Below, piece by piece: positions 52,886 through 62,566 of a DNA stretch of 64,000 nucleotides; position 1 is the stretch's first letter; every line of letters starts with the position of its first letter. The stretch lies in the NCBI GenBank assembly GCA_016291905.1, contig JAEEZS010000060.1:48749-112748 (forward strand), written 5' to 3'. The stretch comes from Bacteroidaceae bacterium (GTDB lineage: Bacteria > Bacteroidota > Bacteroidia > Bacteroidales > Bacteroidaceae). The translations under genes and the position numbers were made by a program. The notes beneath the pieces are model-generated. The model had not been told where the DNA came from. It made no database searches and worked only from the letters and a program-made list of their open reading frames with translations.

Positions 52886-55800
52886 CAGGGCCTGCCTCCG
52901 CCGAAGCCTCCGCCAGGACCACCCATGCCACCGCCACCGCCGAAGCCGCGGCCACCGCCACCGCCTTCGAAATTGCCACGGCCTTCGCCGCGGTTCCCGC
53001 CGAACTGCATGCCGCCACGCATCATTTCGCGACGGGTGTCGCGGTCGCCAATGAGGTTGAGACGGTAGATGAAGTGGAGCATAACGTAGCTGTTGATGCT
53101 GTTGGAGTAGGTGTCGCTGTGGCCTGTGGCGCTGATGTTTCGGTTGACATTGCTCTGCTGACCGAGGATGTCGTAGAACTGCAGGCTGACGGTGGCTGCG
53201 TTCTGACGGAGGAAGCTCTTGGAGATTTGTGCGTTCCAGAGCAACTCGTTGGTGTTGAACTCGGCGCTGCTGTAGCCGCGACGGCTGTTCATGTTGATGT
53301 TGGTGTTGATCTTGATGTTCTGCCAGGGGATGTTGAAGTTGGCGCTGGGGCCATAGCTGAACTGCCAGGTATCCTGTTTGTTCTCGGGCTGCATCTCGTT
53401 GAGGGCATGGTTGTAGCGGACGTTGCCGCGCAGCGTGATGTCCATCCAGTCGTTCTTGTAGCTACCCGAGAGGGACTGGTTGACGTTAATCTGGTGGGTA
53501 GTGGCGAGGGGGTAATAGGGATTGTCGAGGGTGAGGGCGCCCGAGCGGAGATAGCTCTCGTGGTGGCTGTAATTGAAACCTGTGCCGGTGGCGACGGTGA
53601 AGCGCTGGTTGGTGAGGGCGGTATTGAAGTTAAAGTTGGCACCGGCGTTCCACGAGCTCCAGAAGCCGTCGAGGTTGGTGGGACGTGTGATGCGTCCGCC
53701 CGTCTGCTCGTTGTAGGTGGTCTGGTTGACAATGCTGTTGAGGGTGTTGCCGGCATTGACGCTGGCGTTGATGTTGCGAAGGTGGTCGGCGTTGAAATCG
53801 CGGAACTCGATGCGGAGGTTGTTGTTGAAGGTGGGCTTCAGACCGGCGTTACCCGTGCTGATGTTCATGGGGTCGCTGTCGTCGACAACTTCGATAAGTT
53901 GGGTGAGCTCTGGCTCCTGACTGCGCCCGCGGTAGTTGACGTTGAGGCTGCGCTGCTTTGTGAAGCGGTAGCGGAAGTTGAGCGTGGGTGTCCAGTTGAA
54001 GACGGTACGCGTGGTGTCGATGTGTATGCCCATGTACTGTTGGTCCATGTGGCGCGTCTGGGGCTGGAGGTCGAAACCGACGTTGAGGTTGTAGTTGTCG
54101 GTAACCTTACGGAACTGGGCTTCGATGTTCTGATTCACCTGTTCGTCGACGGAGAAGCGGCTGAGCGTCTGGCTGAGGTACTTCTCGTATTCGTCCTGCC
54201 AGAGCCATTCGGCAAGGTCCCAATTAGGTATCCAGCTGGGCAGGTCGTAGGTGTTGCGCTGGTTGTCGCGATAGCGATAGCTGATTTGATAGCTCAGCTG
54301 CAGGTAGGTGGCAAGGGCGAGGGGTTCGCTCCACATGACGCGTCCGTTGAGGTTGTACGTCTTGGAAGGCGTGTCGCTGAAACGGTTAATTACGGAGGTG
54401 CTGTCGCCACGTTGGTAAAAGCGTGTGTACGAGGTGCTTTGACTGTTGTTTTGGCTGGTGGTATAACCTCCGTTGGCGCGAAGGGTGAAGTTGCGCCCTT
54501 CCGTGTTCATTCGGTGGTTAATCTGGAGGGAGGCGTTGACAGAGGTGTTCTTGTTGTCGCTCTCGGATGCCGATGTGGCGAAGTTGATGCGGCTGTTATT
54601 GATGGGGTCTGTCCAGGCAGAGTCAAGGGGAACATAGTCTTTGTTGGGGTAGAGCTCGCTGATGGTTTCCTCGGGGTCTTGATTGAAGGTTGCCGAGCGG
54701 CGCTGGTTGATGTTGCCGCCATCGCTGTAACTGAAATTGGGACGGATGATGATGCTCCACGTGGTATCGGGACGCCATTCGAACTGGAAGTCACCGCTGG
54801 CGCGGCGGTTCTGGTTGAGTCCCTGGCTCCAGTTGTTGGAGAACGAGCTGATGCCGTTCTGCAGATAAGTCTCGCTGGACGAGCGGTTCTGAGAATTTCC
54901 CTCGGAGAGGCTGAAGTTGACGTTGCCGCCCACCTTATATTGATACTGGTTCTGACGCCATTTCTCACCGAAGTTCTTGGCCATGTTGAATCCGCCTGCG
55001 GTGCTGGTGGTGAGGCCTGTGCTGCCTCCGCCACGTCCGCCACGTCCGCCTCCGCCGATGCTACCGCCTGCCACGTTACCCGTGTTGGCGAAGATGGTGT
55101 ACTGTTGCTGACTCTCGAAACGGTTCATCATGATGCTGCCTGAATAAAGGTCGTTGATACCCAGCTCCTCGACGAATTCCGTCTTGTGCGCCGGGCGTCC
55201 ATAGCCAAGGTCGAAGTTGCCTATCCAGCCTTGCATCATATTCCTTTTTATTTCAAGGTCGAGGACGAACTCCTCCTCACCGTCGTCAATGCCGGTCTCG
55301 CGGCTGAGGTCGCTCTTGCGTTCGTAGTTCTTGATGCGCTTGACGATACTGGCGGGCAGGTTTTTTGTGGCAATCTCGCGGTTGTTACCGAAAAATTCCT
55401 CGCCGCCCACGAGCAGGCGATCAATCGTGCGGCCGTTCATCTTGATGGTTCCATCGTCCTCGATCTCTATGCCGGGGATTTTGCGGAGCAGCTCTTCCAG
55501 AACGGAGCCTTCGGGCACGCGGAAGTTCTCGGCATTGATCATCAATGTATCCTCAACAACCTGTATGTCGGCCATCTGTGCTTCGATGACAGCCTCTTTC
55601 AGCAAGATGGCGTCGCTCTTGAGAGAAATCGTGTCCAGGCGGATAGTCTCAGTACGCCTGTCGACGGTAAAAGGCTTGTCTTGCGTGCCGTAGCCAATAT
55701 AGGAAACGCGAATGAAATAGTTGCCCGTATGGACGCGTTTCTGCATTTCGAAACGTCCGCTGTTGAAGGTGGTGACGCCTTCCACGAATGAACTGTCAGG

Positions 55801-55953
55801 CAACGCCATCCACTGGATAGTAGCCTGCGGAACCGGCTCGCCCGTCTCAAAATCCTTCACGATGCCCTGGACATTTACCGTGCGCTGTTGCTGTGCCGTC
55901 GCGGCCAGACTCAGTGCCACACACACGCCCATCAGGGCTACTCTCTTGCTCAT
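52885..55953 (-). CDS. TonB-receptor-like outer-membrane barrel protein with glycine-rich C-terminus
   Basis: The Met at 55953 (MSKRVALMGVCVALSLAATA) begins a signal peptide; six residues more are possible upstream. The 1022 residues comprise a carboxypeptidase-regulatory-like beta domain (VNVQGIVKDFETGEPVPQAT), a plug-like domain (VPEGSVLEELLRKIPGIEIE, then GRTIDRLLVGGEEFFGNN) and a large beta-barrel with many N/Q-rich strands (OMP_b-brl_3 type). The last about 40 residues are nearly all G, R and F (GRGFGGGGGMGGPGGGFGG), and a shorter glycine run (IGGGGRGGRGGG) lies in the barrel part. No partner SusD gene is adjacent. The substrate is unknown. Confidence 0.88.
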   Translation of the reverse strand: MSKRVALMGVCVALSLAATAQQQRTVNVQGIVKDFETGEPVPQATIQWMALPDSSFVEGVTTFNSGRFEMQKRVHTGNYFIRVSYIGYGTQDKPFTVDRRTETIRLDTISLKSDAILLKEAVIEAQMADIQVVEDTLMINAENFRVPEGSVLEELLRKIPGIEIEDDGTIKMNGRTIDRLLVGGEEFFGNNREIATKNLPASIVKRIKNYERKSDLSRETGIDDGEEEFVLDLEIKRNMMQGWIGNFDLGYGRPAHKTEFVEELGINDLYSGSIMMNRFESQQQYTIFANTGNVAGGSIGGGGRGGRGGGSTGLTTSTAGGFNMAKNFGEKWRQNQYQYKVGGNVNFSLSEGNSQNRSSSETYLQNGISSFSNNWSQGLNQNRRASGDFQFEWRPDTTWSIIIRPNFSYSDGGNINQRRSATFNQDPEETISELYPNKDYVPLDSAWTDPINNSRINFATSASESDNKNTSVNASLQINHRMNTEGRNFTLRANGGYTTSQNNSQSTSYTRFYQRGDSTSVINRFSDTPSKTYNLNGRVMWSEPLALATYLQLSYQISYRYRDNQRNTYDLPSWIPNWDLAEWLWQDEYEKYLSQTLSRFSVDEQVNQNIEAQFRKVTDNYNLNVGFDLQPQTRHMDQQYMGIHIDTTRTVFNWTPTLNFRYRFTKQRSLNVNYRGRSQEPELTQLIEVVDDSDPMNISTGNAGLKPTFNNNLRIEFRDFNADHLRNINASVNAGNTLNSIVNQTTYNEQTGGRITRPTNLDGFWSSWNAGANFNFNTALTNQRFTVATGTGFNYSHHESYLRSGALTLDNPYYPLATTHQINVNQSLSGSYKNDWMDITLRGNVRYNHALNEMQPENKQDTWQFSYGPSANFNIPWQNIKINTNINMNSRRGYSSAEFNTNELLWNAQISKSFLRQNAATVSLQFYDILGQQSNVNRNISATGHSDTYSNSINSYVMLHFIYRLNLIGDRDTRREMMRGGMQFGGNRGEGRGNFEGGGGGRGFGGGGGMGGPGGGFGGGRP

Positions 55954-55971
55954 GTTGAAATGAAAACGCAT

Positions 55972-56416
55972 ATCTTATAAGGAGTAACAGCGCAAACCAA
56001 TCCTGCGCTACACTTTTCAGACACCCCGCGGGGAAAAAGGTTTAAAAGAGCAGCTCAGATAACGGGCGCCACCCGTGCCACACGCCCACATGCCAGTTCC
56101 TCCTTCGCTCCTTGCCGCCTTGCCTCTTTTCATCCGCCGAAGCCCGCCCTTGCCTTCCCGCCAAGCCGGATTTCCTTGCAACCCAGCATACCCTTCTGCA
56201 CGCATCATGCCGATGCACCGGGATGGCCTGCCCGAATGTTCGTTTGGCGCCGGAAAACACGACACCTTTTTAAAAGGTATAAAAACGGATGAAAAAGGAC
56301 AGAAAGCCGGGAAAAGGAACGCGCATCGGTATCTTAACTTTTTTTAACAGGGGGGGGGTAAAAATATACCTCGTTTTTTTTAACTTTGCACCCGTAAAAT
56401 TCATCCAGAAGCTACC
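55972..56416. other. 445-bp gap with no supported gene; promoter of the fasciclin gene at its right end
   Basis: The left two thirds are GC-rich with open frames on both strands that show no protein-like pattern. At the right are nine G (56350-56358), eight T (56374-56381) and the -7 match TAACTTTG (56381-56388), 28 bases before the start at 56417. No clear TTG stands 19-21 bases upstream; the G-run lies at about that place. Confidence 0.5.
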
Positions 56417-58525
56417 ATGAACCCTTTTAAGCTGATAGTCAGAAAATCATCCCGGCCTGTGGGAACCTCCGTGTCCCGTCCGCCAAGAATCCTGCCGCTG
56501 CTGTTGCTGCTGATGACCGTTTTTGCCCTCAGCAGCTGTGTGGAGGACATCGATACCGAAAACCGCTACACGTTCCGCGGCCACACCGTGGCCAGCTTCC
56601 TCGGCGAGCACGAGGACGTGTTCAGCAGCTTCATCACCATTCTGAAGAGGGGCGGCAAGCTCAACCTCATGAAGGCCTACGGCACCTACACCTGCTTCGC
56701 CCCCACCAACGACGCCATCGACCGCTACCTTGCCCGTCAGGACAGCATCTACCGCGCCTCGCTGTTGCCGGGCTCGAAAAGAGTCGTCTGGACCGGCGTC
56801 ACCTCGCCGCGGCTGGAAGACCTCAGCGACTCTATGTGCGTCGTCATCGCACAGACGCACATCGTGCCCAAGGCCTACCTCACCGTGGAGATGGAGGGCG
56901 ACGTGGTGCCCACGATGAACCTCAACGACCGCTACCTCACCATGAGCTTCGACAACGACAGCACCACCGGCTACAGCCGCCTCTACATCAACGGCGCACA
57001 GATTATCGACGCCGACAAGGAGGTGGAGAATGGCGTGGTGCACGCCATCAGCGACGTCATGAACCCTTCGTCAAACACCGTGCCTGCACAGATTGCAGAC
57101 ATGAAGTACCTCAGCATCTTCGCCGAGGCCCTCGAGCGGACGGGGCTGACAGACACACTGCAGGCCTACAAGGACTACAGCTACACCGACGGCGACAAGA
57201 CCGCCCTCACCATTTACGGCATCCCGGGGTGCCCCTATCCGGCCAACCGCTACTACGGCTTCACGGCCTTCTGCGAGCCCGACACGGTGTTCCACGCCGC
57301 CGGCATCTACAACCTCGACGACCTCTACGCCCGCTGTCGCGAGTGGTATCCCGCTGCCACCGACCCCGACTTCCGCAGCCCCGGCAACGCCCTCTGGCAG
57401 TTCATGGCCTACCACCTGCTCGACCGCAAACTGCTCTACAGCCGCCTGACCTGTTACAAAATCGTCTGCGGCAACTACTTCAACTCCGAGGGAAACCTGC
57501 AGCGTGCCGACCGCTACGACTACTTCGAAACCCTGCAAGGCAGCCTCCTGAAGGTCACCCGCCCCATCACCGGCACACGCTATCCCGAAGCCATCCTGCT
57601 GAACTACAAACGCACCTTCGACCACCAGGGCGACGACGACCTCCGCGCCGAAACCATGGCAGGGCACGCCAACGTGCTCGTCCTCAACCCCACGGACGTC
57701 ACGGCCGACAAGGCCCGCTACCCCGGCTTCAACGGGGAAGCCCTCAACGGCTCCATCCACCTCATAGGCAAACTGCTCGTCTATGACGAGAACCTCATGG
57801 TGGGCCATGTGCTCAACGAAATCATACGCATCGACTTCTCGTCGCTCGTACCCGAATACACCAACAACAACATCCGCTGGTGCGACGGCCAGGGCATCAA
57901 CTTCGCCAGCCAGGACTACGAATTCTACATTCCCGACGGGTACAGCAAGCACCTGAAGTACAACACCCCCGAAACGCGCCTCTACTACCTCAGCCCCCAC
58001 AACACATGGTCGAACTACATGGGCGACGAGTGCATGTGCCTCGGTGCCTTCGACTTCGCCTACCGCCTGCCCCACGTGCCCGCCGGCACCTACGAGCTGC
58101 GCATGGGCTATGGCTCGACCACCCGTCGCGGCGTCATACAGTTCTATGTCGATGACAAGGTGACAGGCATTCCCATCGACCTGCGCCGCAAGCTCGACGT
58201 CCCCGAGGTGGGCTGGGTGGCCGACGAACTGACCGACGACAATGGCGTGGCCAACGACAAGCAGATGAAGAACCGCGGATGGCTCAAGGGCCCCACCTCG
58301 TTCTACCTCAACAGCAGCGCCAACTTCCCCTCGCGCAAGCAGAGCGACGTCTGCCGGCGCGTCATCACCACCAAATACCTTTCCGAAGGCGACCACTGGC
58401 TCCGCTTCAAGAATGTCAACGACCAGGACAATGGCCTCGACCAGTTCATGCACGACTACGTGGAGATTGTCCCCGTCAGCTGGATGCGGCGCGAAGACCT
58501 CACCATAGAAGATAAGAGAAAGTAA
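56417..58525 (+). CDS. Fasciclin-domain lipoprotein
   Basis: This 702-residue protein has a long basic N-region, then a lipoprotein signal (LLLLLMTVFALSSCVEDI; Cys near 41). Two FAS1-like domains follow: VASFLGEHEDVFSSFITILK with YTCFAPTNDAIDRYL at about 60-215, and KYLSIFAEALERTGLTDTLQ at about 225-470, ending in LIGKLLVYDENLMVGHVLNE. The C-terminal third (about 480-690) has a beta-rich part (LPHVPAGTYELRMGYGSTTR) like a galactose-binding module. Such proteins stand beside SusC/SusD-like genes in Bacteroidales. It is 25 bp before the next gene, so the three forward genes are probably one operon. Confidence 0.8.
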   Translation: MNPFKLIVRKSSRPVGTSVSRPPRILPLLLLLMTVFALSSCVEDIDTENRYTFRGHTVASFLGEHEDVFSSFITILKRGGKLNLMKAYGTYTCFAPTNDAIDRYLARQDSIYRASLLPGSKRVVWTGVTSPRLEDLSDSMCVVIAQTHIVPKAYLTVEMEGDVVPTMNLNDRYLTMSFDNDSTTGYSRLYINGAQIIDADKEVENGVVHAISDVMNPSSNTVPAQIADMKYLSIFAEALERTGLTDTLQAYKDYSYTDGDKTALTIYGIPGCPYPANRYYGFTAFCEPDTVFHAAGIYNLDDLYARCREWYPAATDPDFRSPGNALWQFMAYHLLDRKLLYSRLTCYKIVCGNYFNSEGNLQRADRYDYFETLQGSLLKVTRPITGTRYPEAILLNYKRTFDHQGDDDLRAETMAGHANVLVLNPTDVTADKARYPGFNGEALNGSIHLIGKLLVYDENLMVGHVLNEIIRIDFSSLVPEYTNNNIRWCDGQGINFASQDYEFYIPDGYSKHLKYNTPETRLYYLSPHNTWSNYMGDECMCLGAFDFAYRLPHVPAGTYELRMGYGSTTRRGVIQFYVDDKVTGIPIDLRRKLDVPEVGWVADELTDDNGVANDKQMKNRGWLKGPTSFYLNSSANFPSRKQSDVCRRVITTKYLSEGDHWLRFKNVNDQDNGLDQFMHDYVEIVPVSWMRREDLTIEDKRK

Positions 58526-58550
58526 GCAACATAGAGAAAGTGAAACCAAC

Positions 58551-61500
58551 ATGACATCGCGAAAAATGAAAGAAAACGTATGGCGCACAGCGCTGCTGAC
58601 GGTCTGCCTCGTGGCATCGTCGGCTCTGGTCTTTGCCGATGGCAAGGACGTATCGGGAAAAATCTGGAATGCCGACTGCGAAAAGGGCTTGTCGGGCTGG
58701 GAGGTGACCTTCTCCTCCGCCGACAACAAGAGCGGCTACATCTGGCGCACCTCCGCCCACAGCGAAGGCCCCACCTCCGGACAAGGCTACTGGGGTCACA
58801 GCGGCCACTGCTTGGAAGTGTGGGGCGGACTGGCCGACGGCGTCGGACAGCCCGTCGGCAAGAACTCCATCAGCCAGCGCGTGACAGACCTGCCGAACGG
58901 CACGTATGTCTTCGGTGCATTCACCATCGCCACCATTCAGGACTACGTCAATACCTACGAACCCACGCAGGGCAGCGTAGAAGGCGCCTACATGTTTGCC
59001 GGCGACACCAAGGTACCCATCGCCACCAACAACCCCGAGGTCACCGACAGTGTCACCTGGGGACACGCCGTCAAACTCAACGTAGCCACGCAGGTCACCG
59101 ACGGCACGCTCTCCTTCGGCTTCGGATGCGACGCGAACACCACCGCCAGCTTCGTCTGCTTCGACAATGCCACCCTCTACTATTTCGGCGACACCGCCCC
59201 CGAGGAGGCCTTGGCCGGAGCCTACCGCATGGACCTCGACAAAGCCATCGCTGCTGCCGACACCTTGCAGGCAAGCCCTATGGCTGCCGCTGAGCGTGCA
59301 GCACTCACCGCTGCGGTCGAGGGCGCTGCCGCCGCCAGCACCGTACAGGAGTGCATGGATGCCGAGGAGAACGTCCGCCTTGTCGCCCGCAGCGCCCGTT
59401 ACTCCATCTACTCCTACACCTTGCTTGCCCAGGCCATCGAGAGGGCCAAGGAAGTCCTGGCCAAAGAGTGGAGCGACGACGTGGCCGATGCCGTAGCTGC
59501 CCTGCAGGAATCCTTGGCAAAGGCCGAAGCCGACAGCCGGGACGGCGCCGTCCCCACGGATGAAATCAACGCTTATATCGCTACATTCGCCAATGCCATC
59601 GACATGGTGGAAGCAGACGCGCTCTACGACTACCGCGACGCCCTCGAGGAGTTCGTCAACTTCCCCGAAGTCATCAGCGCCGACTCCCCCAACCTGCTCT
59701 GCGGCGACAGCCACCCCGGCTTCGGCGAAGAACCCGGACAATACCCCGAGAGCGAGCAGGAAGTGCTTACGCGCCTGCTTGAGGAGGTCGATGAACTGTT
59801 AGACCAGATTTCTGCCGGCAGCGTGCCCGCTGCTGCGAGCATGGCCATGATGGAGCGCATCCGCGCTGCCGTGGCCCAGTGCGTGGCCAATGCCAACGTG
59901 GCACCTCACCTGCCCATGGACGTCATCTTCATCCCCGACCCGGGTGACCCCTCCAAACCCTACGTCACCCAAAACCAGGGCGAAGCCGGTACGAACAACC
60001 CCTACATGCAGTCGTTCAAGAGTAAGAGCGAGGCCTCGGGCGAGGACTGCTTCCGCTACCAGTCACCCCTCATCACGCTGCCCTATCCCATCGACCGCCT
60101 GGTGATGTCCGTCATCCACACCGCCTGGGCCGACCGCTCGGCCAACGCCGCTACCGACGGCCCCTACTTCAACATCAGCGAATTCTACCTCTACGACGAG
60201 AACGGCACTAAAATCGAACTCACTGCCAGCGACTTCACCTCCAACGCCAAGGAGGCAGTCGAGGGATCGTACGCCCAGATCTGCGACGGACGCGTGGCGG
60301 GTGGCTGCTTCCACTCGTCATGGAGCAAGCCCGCCAGCCCCGAAGAGTATTACCACAACCTCAGCGTGAACATGCCCGAGGGTCTGACCAAATTCAGTCT
60401 CGCCATCGAGATTGAGTGGGTGTCGCCGCGACTCTACAACATGCCAACCGAGGTCGTCTTCTCCAGCATGTCACGCATCCGTGCCGACCTGGCACAGGCC
60501 GTGGAGAAGGCAGAGGAGACCAACCTGACCGGCTATCAGCAGGGTACCGAGATAGGCTTCTACAAAGGCGACTTCAGCGCCATCCTCGCTCTGCCCGGGG
60601 CTATAGCCGAGGCACGTCGTGTGCTCGACGACGGCGACGCCACCGACGAGGATATGGTCGAGGCTCTGCAAGGCCTGCAGGACGCCTTGGCCTCGGCTGA
60701 GGACGCAGCGCAGGCGCTGACACTCGTCTTGCCCGACGACGGCGTCAGCTACTACATCACCAACCAGGCACCCTTCGTGCAGAACCAGGCCAAGGTGAAG
60801 TGTATGACCGTGCTGCAAGACTCTATCCTCTGGTGGGCCGATGCCGATGCCGACGACGAATATCAGCAGTTCGTCTTCGAGCCTGTGGCCACACCTGAGG
60901 GAGCCCGCGACGGCGATGTATTCAGAGCCGTCAAGAATGTCAAGACCGGTAAGTACATAGGCCCCTTCACCGAGCTTCACGGCAGCGAGTTCGGCTCCGA
61001 AATAGTGTGGGGCAACGCATGGCACATACGTCTTGCCGAAAAGCCCACCCCCATACTCATCAAGACGCTGGGGAGCGGACAGCTGCAGCTATGGTCGGCA
61101 AAGGACATCATCGAGACGGACTGGCTCTGCCTGCATGCCTGCAATCACAACAACGGCCATGCCACCCAGAATCCCGGCGCTGAGGGCGGCGGCAAGGGAG
61201 GCACGCACCCCGACGGATACTCCGTCCACGGCGTCTGTGGCCCCATCGTGCAATGGGCCGAAGGCGCGGGCAGCGCCTCGGCATGGTGCATACGCCAGTT
61301 GGAGACGCTGCCCGCCGAGATCACCACGGCCGAGGCCTTCGGCACCGTGCATCACCTCCTGCAGCCCGTCTCCACCCTCACTATCCAGGCCGACAAACCG
61401 TGCTCCTTTGCCACGCTGACGGTTAAGGACATCATGGGTAACAGCATGAACTGTGCTGTCACTAAGCGGGATGCCAACACCGTCACGGTCAGCTTTGCGC

Positions 61501-62414
61501 AGCTCACCGAAACCTTCTGCCTCGACCTCGGCGACGACGAGGGCATCACCGCCGTCACCCTCACCGGCCTTGCGGGCGGCATAGGCGATTCGGCTCTGGC
61601 CAAGTTGATGGAGGCATACAACAATGCAGCATCGATAAACTACGACGAAGGTACGGCCATCGGACAGGTAAGCAATCTGACGCCCCTGCGCGAAGCTCTC
61701 GCAGGGGCCGAGGCGCTGCTCGCCAACCCCTCTGCAGCAACCGACGAGGCGCTGCTGGCCGCTCTCGAACAAATCCAGAATGCGCTGGCAAACCTGACGG
61801 TCGTCATGCCCGACGAAAACAAGAGCTACCTCATCGTCAACGCCACTCCCAAGTTTGAGGAGGTGCTCGGCGTGCCGGTAGCCATCTACTCCAACCCCGA
61901 CAACAAAATGCCCGGATGGACCTATCTCTCCATCAACAATCCCAACTTCGAGTGGGTGTTTGAGTATATCGACGATACCAGGCGCAACTTCCGCCTCTAT
62001 AACGTCGGCACGCAGAACTACCTGAGCGGCACCACCGGCGCCGACAACGTGATGAACGCCACCGGCGGTCTCTACACCCTTGTGGCCCGCGGCGAGCAGA
62101 AATTCAATATCCTCAACACCGACGAAGGGGCGCAGAACGACGGCTCACTTGCCGGCACATGGATTATCCATGCAAATGGCCACCAGTACGGCTCATCCCC
62201 CTTCGGAAGCATCTGCTTCTGGGGCAACGAGAGCACACTCTCCGAATGGTATATCGTCGAGAGCGGCAGCCTCCGTACCTCCATCGACGAGGTGTCCGTC
62301 GAACCCGAGCCCATCCCCGCCGCCGACGGAATCTATGACCTCACAGGACGGCGCATCAGCAGCCCCGAGAAGGGACTCTACATCGTGAACGGGAAAAAAG
62401 TACTGATTAGATAG
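58551..62414 (+). CDS. Very large secreted protein with FIVAR-like helices, carbohydrate-binding-like modules and sorting tail
   Basis: This is a 1287-residue protein; a second Met five codons on (MKENVWRTALLTVCLVASSA) is an equally good signal-peptide start. Modules: an N-terminal galactose-binding-like block (IWNADCEKGLSGWEVTFSSA to DLPNGTYVFGAFTIA), FIVAR-like helical stretches at about 225-330, 630-720 and 1010-1080, beta blocks in between, and two trefoil-like segments (SYYITNQAPFVQNQ, SYLIVNATPKFEEVLG). The tail YDLTGRRISSPEKGLYIVNG is of the secretion-sorting type. The same domains in another order form the gene at 3302. No catalytic residues recognised; a surface glycan-binding role is inferred. 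Confidence 0.75.
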   Translation: MTSRKMKENVWRTALLTVCLVASSALVFADGKDVSGKIWNADCEKGLSGWEVTFSSADNKSGYIWRTSAHSEGPTSGQGYWGHSGHCLEVWGGLADGVGQPVGKNSISQRVTDLPNGTYVFGAFTIATIQDYVNTYEPTQGSVEGAYMFAGDTKVPIATNNPEVTDSVTWGHAVKLNVATQVTDGTLSFGFGCDANTTASFVCFDNATLYYFGDTAPEEALAGAYRMDLDKAIAAADTLQASPMAAAERAALTAAVEGAAAASTVQECMDAEENVRLVARSARYSIYSYTLLAQAIERAKEVLAKEWSDDVADAVAALQESLAKAEADSRDGAVPTDEINAYIATFANAIDMVEADALYDYRDALEEFVNFPEVISADSPNLLCGDSHPGFGEEPGQYPESEQEVLTRLLEEVDELLDQISAGSVPAAASMAMMERIRAAVAQCVANANVAPHLPMDVIFIPDPGDPSKPYVTQNQGEAGTNNPYMQSFKSKSEASGEDCFRYQSPLITLPYPIDRLVMSVIHTAWADRSANAATDGPYFNISEFYLYDENGTKIELTASDFTSNAKEAVEGSYAQICDGRVAGGCFHSSWSKPASPEEYYHNLSVNMPEGLTKFSLAIEIEWVSPRLYNMPTEVVFSSMSRIRADLAQAVEKAEETNLTGYQQGTEIGFYKGDFSAILALPGAIAEARRVLDDGDATDEDMVEALQGLQDALASAEDAAQALTLVLPDDGVSYYITNQAPFVQNQAKVKCMTVLQDSILWWADADADDEYQQFVFEPVATPEGARDGDVFRAVKNVKTGKYIGPFTELHGSEFGSEIVWGNAWHIRLAEKPTPILIKTLGSGQLQLWSAKDIIETDWLCLHACNHNNGHATQNPGAEGGGKGGTHPDGYSVHGVCGPIVQWAEGAGSASAWCIRQLETLPAEITTAEAFGTVHHLLQPVSTLTIQADKPCSFATLTVKDIMGNSMNCAVTKRDANTVTVSFAQLTETFCLDLGDDEGITAVTLTGLAGGIGDSALAKLMEAYNNAASINYDEGTAIGQVSNLTPLREALAGAEALLANPSAATDEALLAALEQIQNALANLTVVMPDENKSYLIVNATPKFEEVLGVPVAIYSNPDNKMPGWTYLSINNPNFEWVFEYIDDTRRNFRLYNVGTQNYLSGTTGADNVMNATGGLYTLVARGEQKFNILNTDEGAQNDGSLAGTWIIHANGHQYGSSPFGSICFWGNESTLSEWYIVESGSLRTSIDEVSVEPEPIPAADGIYDLTGRRISSPEKGLYIVNGKKVLIR

Positions 62415-62436
62415 GACAATAGTCTATAGACTAACA

Positions 62437-62510
62437 GACTATCAGACTAACAGACTGACAGATAATAGCACAGCAACGAAGCGGAATGCAGGACATTCAT
62501 CTGATAGTCT
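62437..62510. repeat. AGACT-type inverted and direct repeats in the intergenic spacer
   Basis: AGACTATCAG (62437-62446) and CTGATAGTCT (62501-62510) are perfect inverted repeats; further AGACTAACAG and AGTCTGAAAG copies fill the spacer 62415-62540. It is simple-sequence spacer like those at 9021 and 29150. Confidence 0.7.
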
Positions 62511-62566
62511 GATAGTCTAAAAGTCTGAAAGTCTAAAAAAAGACCATAGACCCCAAAAAATACAAA

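Noticed and set aside
52768..55143. 791-codon open frame on + opposite the outer-membrane barrel gene
   Set aside because: Its V/G/A/D-rich composition is typical of an antisense shadow; the minus-strand barrel protein is convincing.
56017..56347. Frames on both strands in the gap before the fasciclin gene
   Set aside because: Composition follows GC bias, and there is no motif or start context.
57071..58729. 552-codon open frame on - opposite the fasciclin gene
   Set aside because: It is the antisense shadow of a protein with FAS1 motifs, and it crosses two real gene boundaries.
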